Shown here: piece by piece, positions 10,221 through 22,117 of the stretch
Layout of the letters: each line of letters begins with the position of its first letter
How positions within the stretch are numbered: position 1 is the first letter of the stretch
Assembly: GCA_024449915.1 (NCBI GenBank)
Contig: JAMZAV010004974.1
Span: forward strand, 1-64,000
Source: Sweltsa coloradensis
Taxonomy: Eukaryota; Arthropoda; Insecta; Plecoptera; Chloroperlidae
DNA: 64,000 nucleotides
Direction: 5' to 3'
The notes under the pieces: model-generated
Told to the model about the DNA's origin: nothing
Database searches by the model: none
Seen by the model: the letters and a program-made list of their open reading frames with translations, nothing else
Translations under genes and position numbers: made by a program

Positions 10221-10914
10221 GTTTCAAACGAGCATACTCCATCCGAAGACGGGGTCAGGGACAACAGGAGATCCAGAACCTGCTTTCTCTATCAAATCAA
10301 GAACCTCTGTTCTGAAAAATTGGACCACCTACAAAATGAGGTGACATGATCCGACCAGCAATATTTTAGGCTAAGGAACGGAAAAATTTGGTCCGGATTT
10401 AGCAAACAGGACCATGTACAAATGAATATGATTCTTTGACAGCAGATAACAGAAAGGCGAATTCGATAATCGTCGTATCTATGAAGTAAAATTTCTTTTC
10501 AAAAATCCCATCACAGGAACGGGGGAATTCCCATTAATCCTGATGTCATCTTCGGGCTTGAGACTACACTTAACTTTTGATGGCAAAGCTTGAAAGGGTC
10601 ACTAAAGCCAGTTTGAGAGCCAAATTTTCTATTAAGTGCTTGAAGGAAATAATGGAAGGCGGTTCCAAAAAAGAGACAAGGTTTAACTTTCCATTTCACA
10701 CGCAGGCAGTGTTTAACGTTGAATCAAACTAGTGACAGAGTCATTCCAAGTTGTCTGCGATCATAACACGCTTGATGGTATCAAAACAGGAATACTTCTA
10801 TCCATTGCATGCCTTCATTTCAAAAATAGTTGAATATTCACTTCATCTTGCTGATTTAACACTGCACTTTATTTTAAACATGCAAAATTTTGCAAATAAT
10901 AACTTGTATTTTCC
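10221..10914. other. Unassigned sequence
   Basis: No gene or shared repeat recognised between the microsatellite and the next R1 piece. Confidence 0.5.
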
Positions 10915-11120
10915 ATTATTCGGGGACTCTCTCCTTACCATTGTCGACCTTCCGACGACGACGACCATGACAACAGGAACGACGACAAAGACGATGACAA
11001 CCATGATGCTAGAACTTTCCTTCATATCTTTACCCGTAGCTGGTTCTCCGGGCATATTTTCCTGTCCATACCCCCTATGCTGGAGAGGCGTTTTATGACC
11101 CACGGTTGACGCGCCCTTAC
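10915..11120 (+). repeat. R1 repeat, 3' half of part A
   Basis: A GAC-rich stretch ('cgacgacgacgaccatgac'), a degraded 'gctggttct' hairpin and the tail 'acggttgacgcgccctta'. The head is missing. Confidence 0.65.
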
Positions 11121-11455
11121 CCCAAAAATAAACTTAAATTTAAATCGAAAGTAATCATTTTACCCTTAAACATAACTTTAAGAAGTGATTTAGTCACAAC
11201 ATTTAGAAATTTCCTGATATTACAAAAAATCTGCATAACATATGTTCAATGTTAATTTGTTCGAAGGTGTGTAGCCACTGGGGCACCTCAAAATTCTAGT
11301 GTAGAGTGACCAAAATTTTCAAAGTTTTAAATTAAGTTTTCGTAAACAGTGTTACAACTATTTTAACTCAATAACTCAATAACTCAATTTTTTTTAAATA
11401 TCAAAAAATGGTCAAAAATGTATAAATTTGAGAATGTTTCAGGCTTCTGGGGCAC
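11121..11455. other. Unassigned AT-rich flank of the fold-back element
   Basis: AT-rich DNA including three consecutive 'aataactca' words at about 11363-11386. No coding signal. Confidence 0.5.
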
Positions 11456-12843
11456 TAATCCTGTCAAATTAGAATTGTTGGAGGAAAAATTGCGATGTCG
11501 CTGAATTTTTGCAGAGACCCTTTTTCAAAGGATTTTTATCAACATACTAAAACTCCCCTACAATCGGACTGGAGCTTCGGCCGTTATATTGGAAAATGTT
11601 GGACAAAAAGTGTTTGTTGTTGAATATCTCCAAATTGGTTTTAGATAGACAAAATGTCGCATCAGCAAAAATATTCCCCATTTAATTCCCTTCAAAACGT
11701 ACAAAACAGGTGTCGTCTATAGTTTTGGTAGGGGCAAAGGTTACGTCACAAAACCGTGGTTATATGTTGCTTATTGGAGTACCACTTATTTCCAAATTTT
11801 CACGCCAGCATCAAACAATGCCCGGTAATCCGTAAGAAATCGATTTAAATACAAAAGGACTTTTTTACGGGGTTCATGAAAGCTTCCATTAGTATTTTAA
11901 AAAATCAGGTCTGCGAAATCGAATTTTGCATTTACCGGAGTTTGGGTTTTTTTCCGTTGTGGCATTTCCTCAAAAATGCCATATTTTTTCTGTCCAATAT
12001 TAAGCACTAAATAGGCATTGGACGAAAAATTCTTTCTACGCACCTTGAAATGACTTAAATAATGATCCGATTACAAACCAAAGTTTAAATCCAATATGGC
12101 TGATAATTCCTAATATTCACAAAATGAATACTGTTTTCATGCTGTTTTTTTACACTCTTTTTGTTTCATAAATTCACTTTGATGTTGTGGATATTAGGAA
12201 TTAGCAGCCTATTGGATTTAAACTTTGGTTGTAATCGGATCTTTATTTGAGTCATTTTAATGTGCGTAGGAAGAATTTTTCCTCCAATGCTATTTAGTGC
12301 TTAATAAGGACAGTCAAAAAAGGCATTTTTGAGGAAAAGCCAACATGGAAAAACCCAAAAATTTCTGTAAATGCAAAATTCGATTTCGCAGACCTGATTT
12401 TTTAAATATGATGGAAGCTTTTATGAACCCCGTACAAAAGTCCTTTTGTATTTTAACGATTTCTTAGGATTTACCGGCATTGTTTGATGCTGGCGTGAAA
12501 ATTTGGAAATAAGCTGGTACTCCAATAAGCAACATATTAAAAACCACGATTTTGTGACGTAACCTTTGCCCCTACCAATACTAAGATGGCACTGTTTTGT
12601 AGGGAATTAAATGGGAATATTTTTGCCATGAGATATTTTATCTATCTCAAAACCAATTTGGAGATATTCGATAACAAACACCTTTTGGCCGCCATTTTCT
12701 AATATGGCGGCCGAAGCTCCAGTCCGATTGTAGGGGAGTTTTAGTATGTTGATAAGTATCCTTTAAGAAAGGTCTCTGCAAAAATTCAGCGACATCGCAA
12801 TTTTTCCTCCAAACGCAATATACGATCTTATTTGACAGGATTA
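11456..12843. mobile_element. Fold-back (long inverted repeat) element
   Basis: Two arms of about 670 bp are inverted copies of each other around a spacer of about 45 bp (12128-12172). Outer ends are 'taatcctgtcaaat' (left) and 'atttgacaggatta' (right). Matching landmarks read inward include 'ctcccctacaatcggactgg', 'ggtaggggcaaaggttacgt', 'cgccagcatcaaacaatgcc' and 'gcatttaccggag' or its diverged equivalent. The arms differ by scattered substitutions and small indels. No transposase frame is visible, so it is non-autonomous. 'cac' flanks both sides but is too short to prove a target duplication. A right-arm copy lies at 56321-57005. Confidence 0.85.
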
Positions 12844-13633
12844 CACCTTGTGGCGATCAGACCCTGTCGTTGCCCGGATTGGAACCGATCTCCCAAATTT
12901 ACATAGTATTTTTATCTAGCTCAAGTCCTTGAACACAAAAACCCCTTAATTAAAAGTTAGAAAAATCATTTAATATTTAGATGATTTGTAATTAAACAAC
13001 AATTATATTATTTCACCTTTCTCAGGTCTACTCTACCTACCTCTGCTGGCGTCACCTTTGGGTCTCCGTCCCCGTCTGCGTTCACTTTCAGTAAATATTA
13101 TGCATATGGTTTAGTGACGTAAGGAGGGCGTGACTAGGTTTACTACTACTACACATATGTAGGCATTTTAACGTTTCACAATATCTGGTTCACTATTGAC
13201 GATTACTATGGCGATACACTGGTTTTACATCCTACCTAAGAGCTCGTTAATTTGAATAATGGCGACAGACTAATACAGCACTACTACAAGTTGACAGAAT
13301 TATATAGTGGTTTAATGAAAACTGTCATAAGACAGGTACTTAGCCGTTGTTGAAGTCGTTGACGTAATCCTTATGTATTGGTGTAATGTTATTGACGTTG
13401 ATAACGTAGCACTATTTGGGGGAATTCTTGGGGATCTTGACGTGGGTACGAGGTAAATGTATCACTGGTGATCGGCCCCGTATGGGTTACAGTTCACATA
13501 CACTCCGCTAATTACTGTCTTTGTTTCTTGAAGAGACGGTCGGCGCTTGAATGTAGTCCTTTTAAATGAGGTAATTGTAATCAATAAGAGTTAATGATTG
13601 TTCCTTGCGTACGGTGATTGTCTTTGATGATAA
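12844..13633. other. Unassigned sequence
   Basis: No gene recognised. 'cggattggaaccgatctccc' (about 12877) vaguely resembles a reverse-complement Pol III B box, but no tRNA fold could be traced. Confidence 0.5.
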
Positions 13634-13773
13634 ATGTTTTTAGATAAACTTCACGTTGATATTATGGTCAGTAGACACATACAAAAATACAAAATGTTCG
13701 TAGATGAACCTCACGTAGATATTATGGTCAGTAGACACATACAAAAATACAAAATGTTCGTAGATGAACCTCA
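13634..13773. repeat. 60-bp tandem repeat, about 2.3 units
   Basis: The 33 bases from 'acaaaaatacaaaatgttcg' onward recur exactly 60 bp apart (13681 and 13741). A more diverged partial unit precedes them. Local duplication, non-coding. Confidence 0.9.
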
Positions 13774-14702
13774 ATTCCAATGAAAATAAACACACACTTT
13801 TGATTATTATGCCTTATTGAACTTCCTATATCCGCTCACACTGATCCTATTCACACGACAACTCTAATCTTCCTAACATGAGTACTATGTCCCGTACCAT
13901 AGGCACTCATCTAAACGCACTTTACCGAATCATATCTCCTAGGCACAGGTGAGTTGCCTCCATCTTCACAACTTGATCCACACGCCCTATAGGCCACCAC
14001 ACGACCAACACGTCCACTCTGGGACCTCAAGAAAACACCACACACCACTACCACCGTCTTTTTACCACTGTCCCTTGTTTCCCACATTTCCCTGCAGAAC
14101 TTGCGTAGAAACAACCCCCACTCCATCGAAGTCTCTAGTTTACTAGGAACTGACCAATTATATGGTTGAAGCAACCTCAACTTGAGACTGGTTTTCTTAT
14201 GGAAAGACCCCTGGACATACGCCCTATGGGTGAGCCTCCAGTTAACTCGCCCCTACCTTAGGACTGGATTTCTTCTTTTACAACCACGCAGTTCCATACT
14301 CGGAACTCCCGATAACATCGCCAATTATCTCTGTGTTCGCTCTTGCGGGATGATCTGGCGCGACCTACTGTCGGTGAACCTGCGTCCCTCGCGACACCCC
14401 CATACTACAACCCAGACGGATGTCTATCGTCGACTTACTTTCCTTTCATAGGACCTTGTTGACATCAATTATCTTTATCTGAACTGCGTAGCCTTGCAGG
14501 TGTTTCCATTTAAACCGGCCTCGAGATGCTTTCGACTACCTTGAAATCAGCCTAGAATTTAGAGATGCTTCTCCAGCTCGCATCTAGTCTTATAACACAT
14601 CAATATTAATCACAATTAATATTGATTTAAAATCGAAAATTCCACTGATTAGTTAATTAGTCATTAAGAATTTATTCACACTAATTATAATGGCCATATC
14701 GT
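13774..14702. other. Unassigned sequence of higher GC
   Basis: More C-rich than its surroundings and not shared with other parts of the window. Open frames of 65-89 codons on both strands have no recognisable family. A solo LTR or an undescribed repeat is possible but not supported. Confidence 0.45.
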
Positions 14703-14845
14703 AATGGTTTGTATGCAAAGTGGCTAATGTCTAACGGTCAGTATGCAAAGTGGTCAATGTCTAATTGGTCAGTATGCAAAGTGGTTCATGTCTAAACGGT
14801 CAGTATGCAAAGTGGTTAATGTCTAATTGGTCAGTATGCTAAACT
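14703..14845. repeat. 30-31-bp minisatellite with ATGCAAA motifs
   Basis: Five tandem units of the type 'ggtcagtatgcaaagtgg' plus 'ttaatgtctaa', the last one diverged. Each of the first four carries 'tatgcaaag'. Just downstream come 'acatgcaaagcag' and a perfect octamer 'atgcaaat' (about 14886). Confidence 0.9.
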
Positions 14846-15091
14846 ACTTGCAGTTGACATGCAAAGCAGCTCCTAAACTGTTGATATGCAAATATAAATG
14901 AATAAAAAAAATGAGAAGGAGGTAGGCCACCCCTATCGCGAAAACCCTTTAATTTTTAAAATTTAGAAAAATCCAAATTTTTTCACACAGTTATAGTTGA
15001 GTACCATACCAGCTTTTCGCAACTTTTCCCGTTTCAAAAATAAATTTAATTTTGTTTTGCTGTATAGTTCACTCCACCCTACTACCCACAC

Positions 15092-15165
15092 AGTTATGTA
15101 ACTGATTTTCAAGTGGGGGACAGTAAATCAAAGCGACCATAGCCCCGACGCAATCGACTCACTTT
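15092..15165 (-). mobile_element. SINE-G fragment (3' end)
   Basis: Only the terminal hairpin region ('cagttatgtaactgatttt', 'gtgggggacagtaaatcaaa') and the start of the body remain. The rest is missing. Confidence 0.7.
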
Positions 15166-15594
15166 GTCATTTTTGTTTGGAAATTATCTAATTGTTCACA
15201 AAAAATCTTTTAAAAACTCGGGACACATGTGACACGCCCTCTTCAGGATGTGTTTTACGTCTCATTTGGTACTAGATTTTCATCTGTATTTGGGCCGGGG
15301 TTTGAACTGATTTGGACCAGAGCATGGCTTAACTTAGTCTTTTAATAGTGTTCTGGATATCGTTGCGCCTTCATTCCTCATGAAGGCCTACGCTATTACG
15401 ATTAAAAATTTGAAAATAAAATAAAGGCATATTGTCAGTCACTAAAAATGCATTCGAATAACATTCCTTAATTTGGGGTCCAGAAATTTCCTGTTATTCT
15501 ATGCCTTGGGACCCCTTAAAAAAATATTGGCTACGATTTGATATTTGTAAGTATCATTATATTATTAATGCTGGAATGCCTTATAGTTTATTTC
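15166..15594. other. Mostly unassigned; trace of an R1 head
   Basis: At about 15290-15330 'gggccggggtttgaactgat' with 'gaccagagcatggc' matches the R1 head. The remainder is unassigned. Confidence 0.5.
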
Positions 15595-15890
15595 AATTCA
15601 ATATAATTTGGGCCCAGAGAAAGGCTTTGCTAATAGTAAAAGCGATTCAAGAGAATAAGTCCACCTCGCAAACATCAGCTAGTGCCCGGGGGGGATATTT
15701 TTTTCCCGAAACTAGTGGCGAGCTCGACAATCGTAGTCGGGACCCCACCCCTTCCCTTGATGACCCCCCCGACGACGACGACCATGGTAACACAAAAGAT
15801 GACTAAGACGATGACGACCGCAATGTGAGAATCCCCTCTTTCCTTCCTCTACCCGTGGCTGGTTCTGTCCAGCCATGGGACTTTCCAATG
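15595..15890 (+). repeat. R1 repeat, part A
   Basis: 'gggcccagagaaaggctttg', the Cys-His-free mid segment, the GAC-rich zone and the 'gtggctggttctg' hairpin are present. The tail is lost. A dispersed repeat (D) follows within about 45 bp. Confidence 0.7.
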
Positions 15891-15934
15891 CGTCCTCCTG
15901 TACTTTAAAACTATGCTCTTTGAGTTGCTTTACC

Positions 15935-16530
15935 AATATAACTAGGAAAACGCATAAGTCCCGCCGCATTGATGGATGAGCTTTTTTGTAAGTTTTTAGT
16001 TTGCGGAGGACCACTTTTCCTTTGCAAGTGTTTTTTCAATCCATTGTAGGTGATTGTTGTCAAGTTTCTATTGTTACTTGTTAATTGTTATTATAAACCT
16101 AAAAAACATCATATTAAAACCCTTTTTTCTATGGATTCTGGCTAGCTTTTTCAATTTTTTCTTTCAAAAGGTACTACATCACCATAACCTTAATGTCCAT
16201 GTAAAATATGAACGTTGTAGCCCCACCCGTTTGGTCAGAATCGGCCCAAATGTCACGAAAATATCTCATTAAAAATCGAAATAAATCGTGAAAGAACGAT
16301 ATTCATGAGAAATATTTCTTCGATTGTACCCAAAAACAATACACCTCTAAGTTTAGAGATTTCGAAAGTGCCTTCCAATTTGCATCAAGGTCGATTATGC
16401 CGTTTGCCCGGAACCGTGCTAACAAACAGACAAAAATACAAAAATACAAAAAAAAAACATTTGAGCTAAATTTTTGGGGGGTCGGTGAAATTGAAGTCTT
16501 CGCTTCGCTCATCCAACAATATCTAAACAA
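15935..16530. repeat. Dispersed repeat D, copy 1
   Basis: About 590 bp from 'aactaggaaaacgcataagt' to 'cgctcatccaacaatat', matching 39629-40190 along its whole length with scattered differences. It contains 'gtttggtcagaatcggccca' and near its end 'tcttcgcttcgctcatcc'. No coding frame is shared by both copies. The type of element is unknown. Confidence 0.8.
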
Positions 16531-16980
16531 TTTTCTCTCGCCAATCTCGTAGCATAAATGATGTGGAATTTTTCCATATCTTTGTTTGTGCGAGAAGATA
16601 AGCTTTCGAGAGTTTTTATTATGAACTACGAAGTACTCATTGAAGAATCTCAGTTTATCGTATAAAAGTCTCCAATATATCAATATTGTCATCCATTATT
16701 GTAAAATCCTGATTTCGTTGGACGGTTCTAAATATAGCCTATTCTCTCTAAAAGATAAACTATGACTTCAGTGATTTCATCTCCCAGATTTAGATCATAT
16801 CAAAACGGCGACAAACTTTCTAAATATCTCATTCAAGTAATTTGTTCAACCATTTAATTGACAATTCTTTTAATTTTTTATTCAATAACAGAATTAGTCT
16901 TGCTATGCCGATAAACTTCATAACTTTAATTCCTTTTATAATCTAAGAACACAAACGTAAAATAATACACACAACAAATT
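16531..16980. other. Unassigned AT-rich sequence
   Basis: No gene recognised. The last about 100 bp resemble the AT-rich C part that normally precedes an R1 B end. Confidence 0.5.
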
Positions 16981-17018
16981 GCATCCGGTTGAAGCGTCCT
17001 AGTTTCTCACTTCGTCCT
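16981..17018 (+). repeat. R1 repeat, B end
   Basis: 'ccggttgaagcgtcctagtt' followed by 'tctcacttcgtc'. 5'-truncated. Confidence 0.65.
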
Positions 17019-17145
17019 TTGTGGTTTTTATCCTGGTTGTCACGTGTTCGACTCCCGTCATTGGCAATCCTGACTTCGAGTAAGACCGGGGTTGCCTCGG
17101 TCGTTGATTAGAACGCGTGCAAGGGATTGAGTCCTCTTAACCCGT

Positions 17146-17515
17146 CTGGGCCCGGGGTAGAATTAGGCCCAGAGCATAACTCTGCAAGCTTATCATAAGA
17201 CGAGGGAAGAGACAAAGTCCATCTCGAAAACATCAGCTTCTACTTAAGGAAATATAATATCACATTCCAAAACTAGAGGCAAACTCTGGCAATCGTCGTC
17301 GGGGACTCCTCCCCCTTCCCTTGACGACCTTCCCGACGACGATGACAATGACAAAGACGATGACGACCGCGTCGTGAGAAACTTCCCTTGCTCCCCCCCT
17401 TACCCGGGGCCCGGTTCTGATCGGGCAAGGGCTCCTCCTCCCAATATCCCCTAGAAAATTAGATAGAGTGGAGCATTATGACCGAACTGTTGACGCGCCC
17501 TAAATCTAAATAAAC
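17146..17515 (+). repeat. R1 repeat, part A
   Basis: Head 'ccgtctgggcccggggtaga', mid segment, GAC-rich zone and tail 'ttgacgcgccctaaat'. The tail is shared with the duplicated block that begins here. Confidence 0.8.
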
Positions 17516-18985
17516 TCAACTAAAGAAGACGACTACCATGAAAACACAAATGATGACAAAGACGATGACAACCACCGAGTGATTACCCACCTTTTCTTCC
17601 CCCTCCCCCTACGGTGGCTTGTTCTGACCAGCAATAGGACTTAAACTACCAATAAGTATATATAGGTGTCATATTGAATGATAAGTTCCCATAAAACAAT
17701 AGCGCCACTATTTTCTTGTGCGGCGAAAAAACAAACGCGTTATTCGGCGCAGCCGCGTAGGAAAAAATAATGTTCAGTATTTAACAGGCGGTGGAAATTG
17801 CATTGTTGATGAAACAACATCCAACGCCATCTTTGTCTGTCTTTGGTCGCATTTCGCACTTACCAAGTCGTGTTTCATTTCTCTGGACTAAATGACATTT
17901 CATTTTGTAATTCGGGAAGAAGAATTAATCAATATTAGTGTTGGTTACAAACGAAGAAGTTCTGTCTACGTTTGAATGAGGTTTTGTTTGGGCGTAATTT
18001 CTTAGAGATGAGTAATACACAATTGATTTGGTCATCGGTGTAGTCGTCTAGCCCTAGGGCCTTGGCGGGTTTGGGTTTTTTATCATCTGCCGACAATAGG
18101 CCCATTCAGCAAACCATATTTGGGTTTAACAGTGTTGTACTTTTCTCTAGCAACTCTAGGGATTTTAAAACCCAAACACCAACATCTTACCCACGCTTAC
18201 CTCTTTAGCAGGGACAAGATTGCCCTAGGTGTGACACAATATGTGACGTTATGTCTTGCGACTCCAACTCCAGCGGGCCTTCAAAGTCCAACTCGCTACC
18301 TTCCCGTGGTTTGGCCTGTGAGTAGGGGAGTAGTGTATTCCCCAAAACTAAGGGCGAGCTCTGGCCGGTTGGGGTGCGTATTGCAAAGAGAGCTCTTGCG
18401 CAACTTTTTATTACACCTTTCTTCATTCACACAGCCTTACTCATATTTATTTTCTTCTTTCACTTTTTCGTCTCCATACTTGCCGGCCCTCTCTGCAACG
18501 AGCACTCCTCCGTTCCCACCCAGTTTTACCCATCCTATCCAACATCCACACTCCTTCCCAATGACCCCTCTCGTCTTCCCTTACGTTCCTCCCATTGGAA
18601 AGAAGAAAACATGGTAGTAATCCACAATTATGGAAAAAGAAAATTTAGAAGATTCCAATACACTTGACATAAGCACTGATAACTCTACTGTTGAGTGCCC
18701 TAAAACAACATTAACTAACTAACTAACTTAGTCAACCATATGAGAAACTGTTTTCTTGCGACCACAGCGACCAACGTATTACATTTTTGGAATAAAGTAC
18801 CACGATGTGAGACCCCCTCCCCCTTCCTACCTCCCGCTACCCGTGGCTGGTTCTGACCAGCATGGTTTTTTCTTCCCCATATCCTCTAGGCTTCTGTGGC
18901 GCATTTTTACCTAGTGGTTTGATAGTCCTTATTGCAAATCGCAGTGAAAACTTACTAAATTTCTCATCCGCAGTAATTTGTTTAA
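17436..18985 (+). repeat. Duplicated block, copy 1
   Basis: It matches 25447-27125 in order and orientation, from 'gatagagtggagcattatga' to 'tcatccgcagtaatttgttt'. Shared landmarks include 'gaagacgactaccatgaaaa', 'ggcgcagccgcgt' and 'ccaacaccaacatc'-type sequence. This copy lacks about 500 bp present in copy 2 (25842-26338) but has about 460 bp of its own (18275-18735), which contains an R1-like piece and a short (TAAC)4 run. Open frames of up to 165 codons in it are not conserved between copies, so I do not call a gene. Confidence 0.8.
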
Positions 18986-19155
18986 CCAAATTTAGTTCAA
19001 ATCAAACATACTTCATCATTAATTTTCACATATATTTTTTTTGTTTTCATCCCCCTGGGCCCTCTCACTTATTGTCTGTTCTTTTATAAACTATGAAAAC
19101 AATAATAAAATCTTCACACACCCCAATAAAAATCCATTTCTTATACGAACAATAT

Positions 19156-19210
19156 CAAAGGCGGCGCAATGTGACCTATCCGGTTGAAGCGCCCTAGTAT
19201 CCTACGTCGT
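19156..19210 (+). repeat. R1 repeat, B end
   Basis: 'aggcggcgcaatgtgacct', 'ccggttgaagcgccctagta' and 'cctacgtcgt', preceded by AT-rich C sequence. Confidence 0.75.
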
Positions 19211-19414
19211 TGTTAGTGGTTGGTTATTCAGGCATCGCAGATCCTGCCCAAATTTATAAATGTAGAGCTATCAATAAGTTTTCTATTAATTTTTCTGGAT
19301 ATTCTTTTAAAAAATATTGATTTAATATATTTTATTCATTTGCATACATATTATCATTCTTTCAGACCAAAAAATTGGTCTAAATTGGTCATTTTAGACA
19401 ATTGATTAGACCAT

Positions 19415-19765
19415 GGCCGTCTAGGCCCGGGTTTGAATTGGCCTAGAGCATAGTTTTGCTAATCGTTCAAGGCGATTCAAGAGAAAAGTCAAATTCGGAA
19501 ACATCAACTTATAAAGAATATAGTAATAACTCACCCTATCTTGATGCTAGCTCTGGCAATGGTCGTCTGAGACACCACCCCTTTCCCTTGCGGACCTATT
19601 CAGCGACGTATGACAGTGAAACAACGACACGACAAAGACTTGACGCCGCAACGTGAGAAACCCCTTTTCCGTGGCTGTTTCTGACCAGCAATAAGCTTAT
19701 CCTCCATATCCCTTGACCGAATGGCTGCATTATGACCTAAATCTGTTTGAAAGCGTCCGAGTATC
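19415..19765 (+). repeat. R1 repeat, part A
   Basis: Head 'cgtctaggcccgggtttgaa', then the mid segment, a diverged GAC-rich zone, the hairpin and a degraded tail. The 'gggtttgaattgg' variant of the head resembles a Pol III B box. Confidence 0.7.
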
Positions 19766-20049
19766 TAAAAATAAACTTTAAAAATAATAAAGCTTACCTC
19801 TGGCGGCGATCTTTGGCAAGTCGTTGTCAAAAAACCCTCCAGATCGTTCACGATCGTCCAAAATTCATAATCATTTTCTTAATATGCTAAACTAAACTCA
19901 TAAACTAATTCACATCAACCTGCTTTTTATTTATTAGTAAATAAAATATATTTTCTTTCACTATGCCGGCAGTTATTATTTTCTTTTCTTTATAAACCTC
20001 ACGTTTCCTTCAACTACCCGTGGCTGGTTCTGACCTACATGAGACTTTC

Positions 20050-20676
20050 TCCGTCTGGGCCCGGGGTAGAATCTGGCCCAGGAGCATGGCTCTGCCTATC
20101 CGTATAAAAGGCGATTCAAGAGAAAAAGTCCACCTCGCAAACATCAGCTAGAAAGAAAGGAATATACTCACGAACCGAGAGGCGATCTCTGGCAACGTCG
20201 TCGGGGACCTTGCCCCCTTTCCCTTGACGACCCCGGCGACGACATGACACAACGTCACAACGAACGATGAAAAAGACCGAGACGACCCGCGACCGACCTT
20301 CGTACCACCCCGTGATTAGGAAAGTGAGATTAAGAAGGAGGAAGGGCAGCAACACTCCCTTCGTCCTCCTTACGTTGGCTGGTTTTCTGACCAGCATATC
20401 TAGGCCCCTCCCTCCTCCACCCCCCCTTAGGCTAGAGTGGTGCATCGTATGACCTAACGGGTGACGGCGTCCTTAAACTCCAAATAAACAAACAAACAAA
20501 AAACACACATGGCCCACTCAGAGTCAGCTTGGCTAGCCGGCTTCGATAACCCCCGGGGAGCAAGAAGTGTTGGCAAAACTCACACGACTTAGTGGGAAAT
20601 AGGCTCATATAATTAATATCACAGGCGGAGCATATGACTCACCGGTTTGAAGGCCCTAGTTTCGCACGTTCGTTCG
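20050..20676 (+). repeat. R1 repeat, near full length (A-C-B)
   Basis: Part A runs from 'ccgtctgggcccggggtaga' to 'gtgacggcgtcctta' (20050-20478). An AT-rich and partly unique C part follows, then a B end (20621-20676: 'acaggcggagcatatgact' to 'cgcacgttcg'). About 630 bp in all. It shows that A and B belong to one element. Confidence 0.7.
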
Positions 20677-20943
20677 TCCGCCAGGTACATTACGTTGTAT
20701 GCTTATTGTAGGGTTAGGGTATTCCCGCTAATGTGTACCCGGCTACATGAACACTCTTGGATGAGATATTTGCAGATGTGATTCAGCCAATGGAGGGTTT
20801 AATCGCGTGATGCAGGTCCCTCAGCCAGTGCTCTCGGCTGAGGCAGGAGATCCACACGGATGTTTAATGTTCTTTTCTTTATAAAACTTGACAACAAATA
20901 ATAAAATAAACACACCATAAATCATTGCACCAACTTTTTAATA
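20677..20943. other. Unassigned, with one strong hairpin
   Basis: 'cctcagcc' and 'ggctgagg' (about 20819-20843) form a perfect 8-bp stem around a 9-base loop. The rest is unassigned, with C-like AT-rich DNA at the end. Confidence 0.45.
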
Positions 20944-21000
20944 TCACAGCCGAGCATATGACCTAACCGGTTGAAGCGCCATAGTTTCTCACGTTGTCGT
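20944..21000 (+). repeat. R1 repeat, B end
   Basis: 'gacctaaccggttgaagcgc' then 'tagtttctcacgttgtc'. Confidence 0.75.
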
Positions 21001-21134
21001 TCGCCTGGGTCTATGTAAAATATTCGTGATATTTGCTTCTATCACCCAATTACATTTTAATCTAATTATTTTTGTCAATATTTTTACAGTAGAGTTTAAT
21101 TTTTATGTCTAAATAAATCGATGGTTGACATTGC

Positions 21135-21404
21135 CTCCAAAGCCTGAAACAAGAGGAGAGATCTTGCAGTCGTTAAGTCGGGGATCCTTCCCCATCCCCA
21201 TCATGGGATAACCTCATCTCCCCTTAGGCTAGAGTGGTGCATTAGGACCTAACGGTTGACTCTCCCTTAATCTCAATAAATATGACAATAAAAAATAGGG
21301 CCATCAACAAAACACAAAAACAAATTTAATTCAAAACGATATCACATTGCGGCGCACATATGAACTATATTTATGTTGAGCGCCCTTTAGTTTCTTACGT
21401 CATC
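21135..21404 (+). repeat. R1 repeat, internally deleted A-C-B
   Basis: Compact copy: a piece of A ('aggctagagtggtgcattag'), the A tail, about 60 bp of C, and a B end with an insertion ('atatttatgttgagcgcc'). Confidence 0.7.
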
Positions 21405-21604
21405 ATCACAACATTTGATTGGTTTTGGTCACTACAGGTCACTGTACGTGTCCAGGCGTAAGGCAAGGGTTTTAGTAAAGTGTGCTGCACCTTACTGGCC
21501 CTCATCGTTCGCGAAATACAAATCATGCAAAAAGTAGACACACCAGAAATAAATAAATTAAAACAACCAGTGTTTTAACAGAACTCTAACTGTTTTGTAT
21601 TATG

Positions 21605-21830
21605 TGGATTAAGGACGCGTCAAACAGTAGGGTCATAATGCACCCACTCTACCCTAAGGGGGGGTGGGAGGAGGAGGCCATTGGGCTGGTCAGAACCAGC
21701 CAGGGTAAGAGAGAAGGGGTGTTATAACGTCGCGGTCGTCATCGTCTTTGTCATCGTTCGTTGTTGTCATGTCATCGTCGCCGGGGGGTCGTCAAGGGAA
21801 GGGGCAAGGTCCCCGACGACGATTTTAAAA
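21605..21830 (-). repeat. R1 repeat, 3' half of part A, inverted
   Basis: The only clearly minus-strand R1 A piece in the window: 'gcgtcaaacagtagggtcat', the 'gctggtcagaaccagc' hairpin and the reversed GAC-rich zone ('gtcgtcatcgtctttgtc'). Confidence 0.75.
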
Positions 21831-22014
21831 TTTTTTTCCTGACAAAATAATAAGTCTTTTGACAAAAATTCTTTGAACAAAATCAGTTCCTTAATTTATA
21901 TATTATAATTAAGTCAATTTCTATTATTGAATCACAAAATAACAAAATCGAACATATAAACACATGGTGAGTTACCTTTCATAATATTTCAGTCCTTTTA
22001 TCTTTTGGTTCTCC

Positions 22015-22100
22015 CCCTCGGTATTCAAGTCTGGCTTGGACAATGCTCGCTCGTCGGTGGTGGCGCCACGAACAGGGTTGGCTTGGTTCTCTCTGTTACG
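22015..22100 (+). mobile_element. SINE-G body fragment
   Basis: 'ggcttggacaatgctcgctc' and 'cagggttggcttggttc' match the late body of SINE-G. Diverged, and immediately upstream of a fuller copy. Confidence 0.6.
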
Positions 22101-22117
22101 TTGTTTACGTAGGTAAC

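Noticed and set aside
12850..12930. tRNA-like B box on the minus strand
   Set aside because: No D arm, anticodon arm or acceptor pairing could be traced.
13911..14451. Several 65-89-codon frames on both strands
   Set aside because: Overlapping frames on both strands in C-rich DNA, with no family resemblance or conserved motif.
18120..18617. 165-codon open frame in duplicated block copy 1
   Set aside because: The frame is not kept in copy 2 (26640-26990), and half of it lies in the copy-1-only segment.
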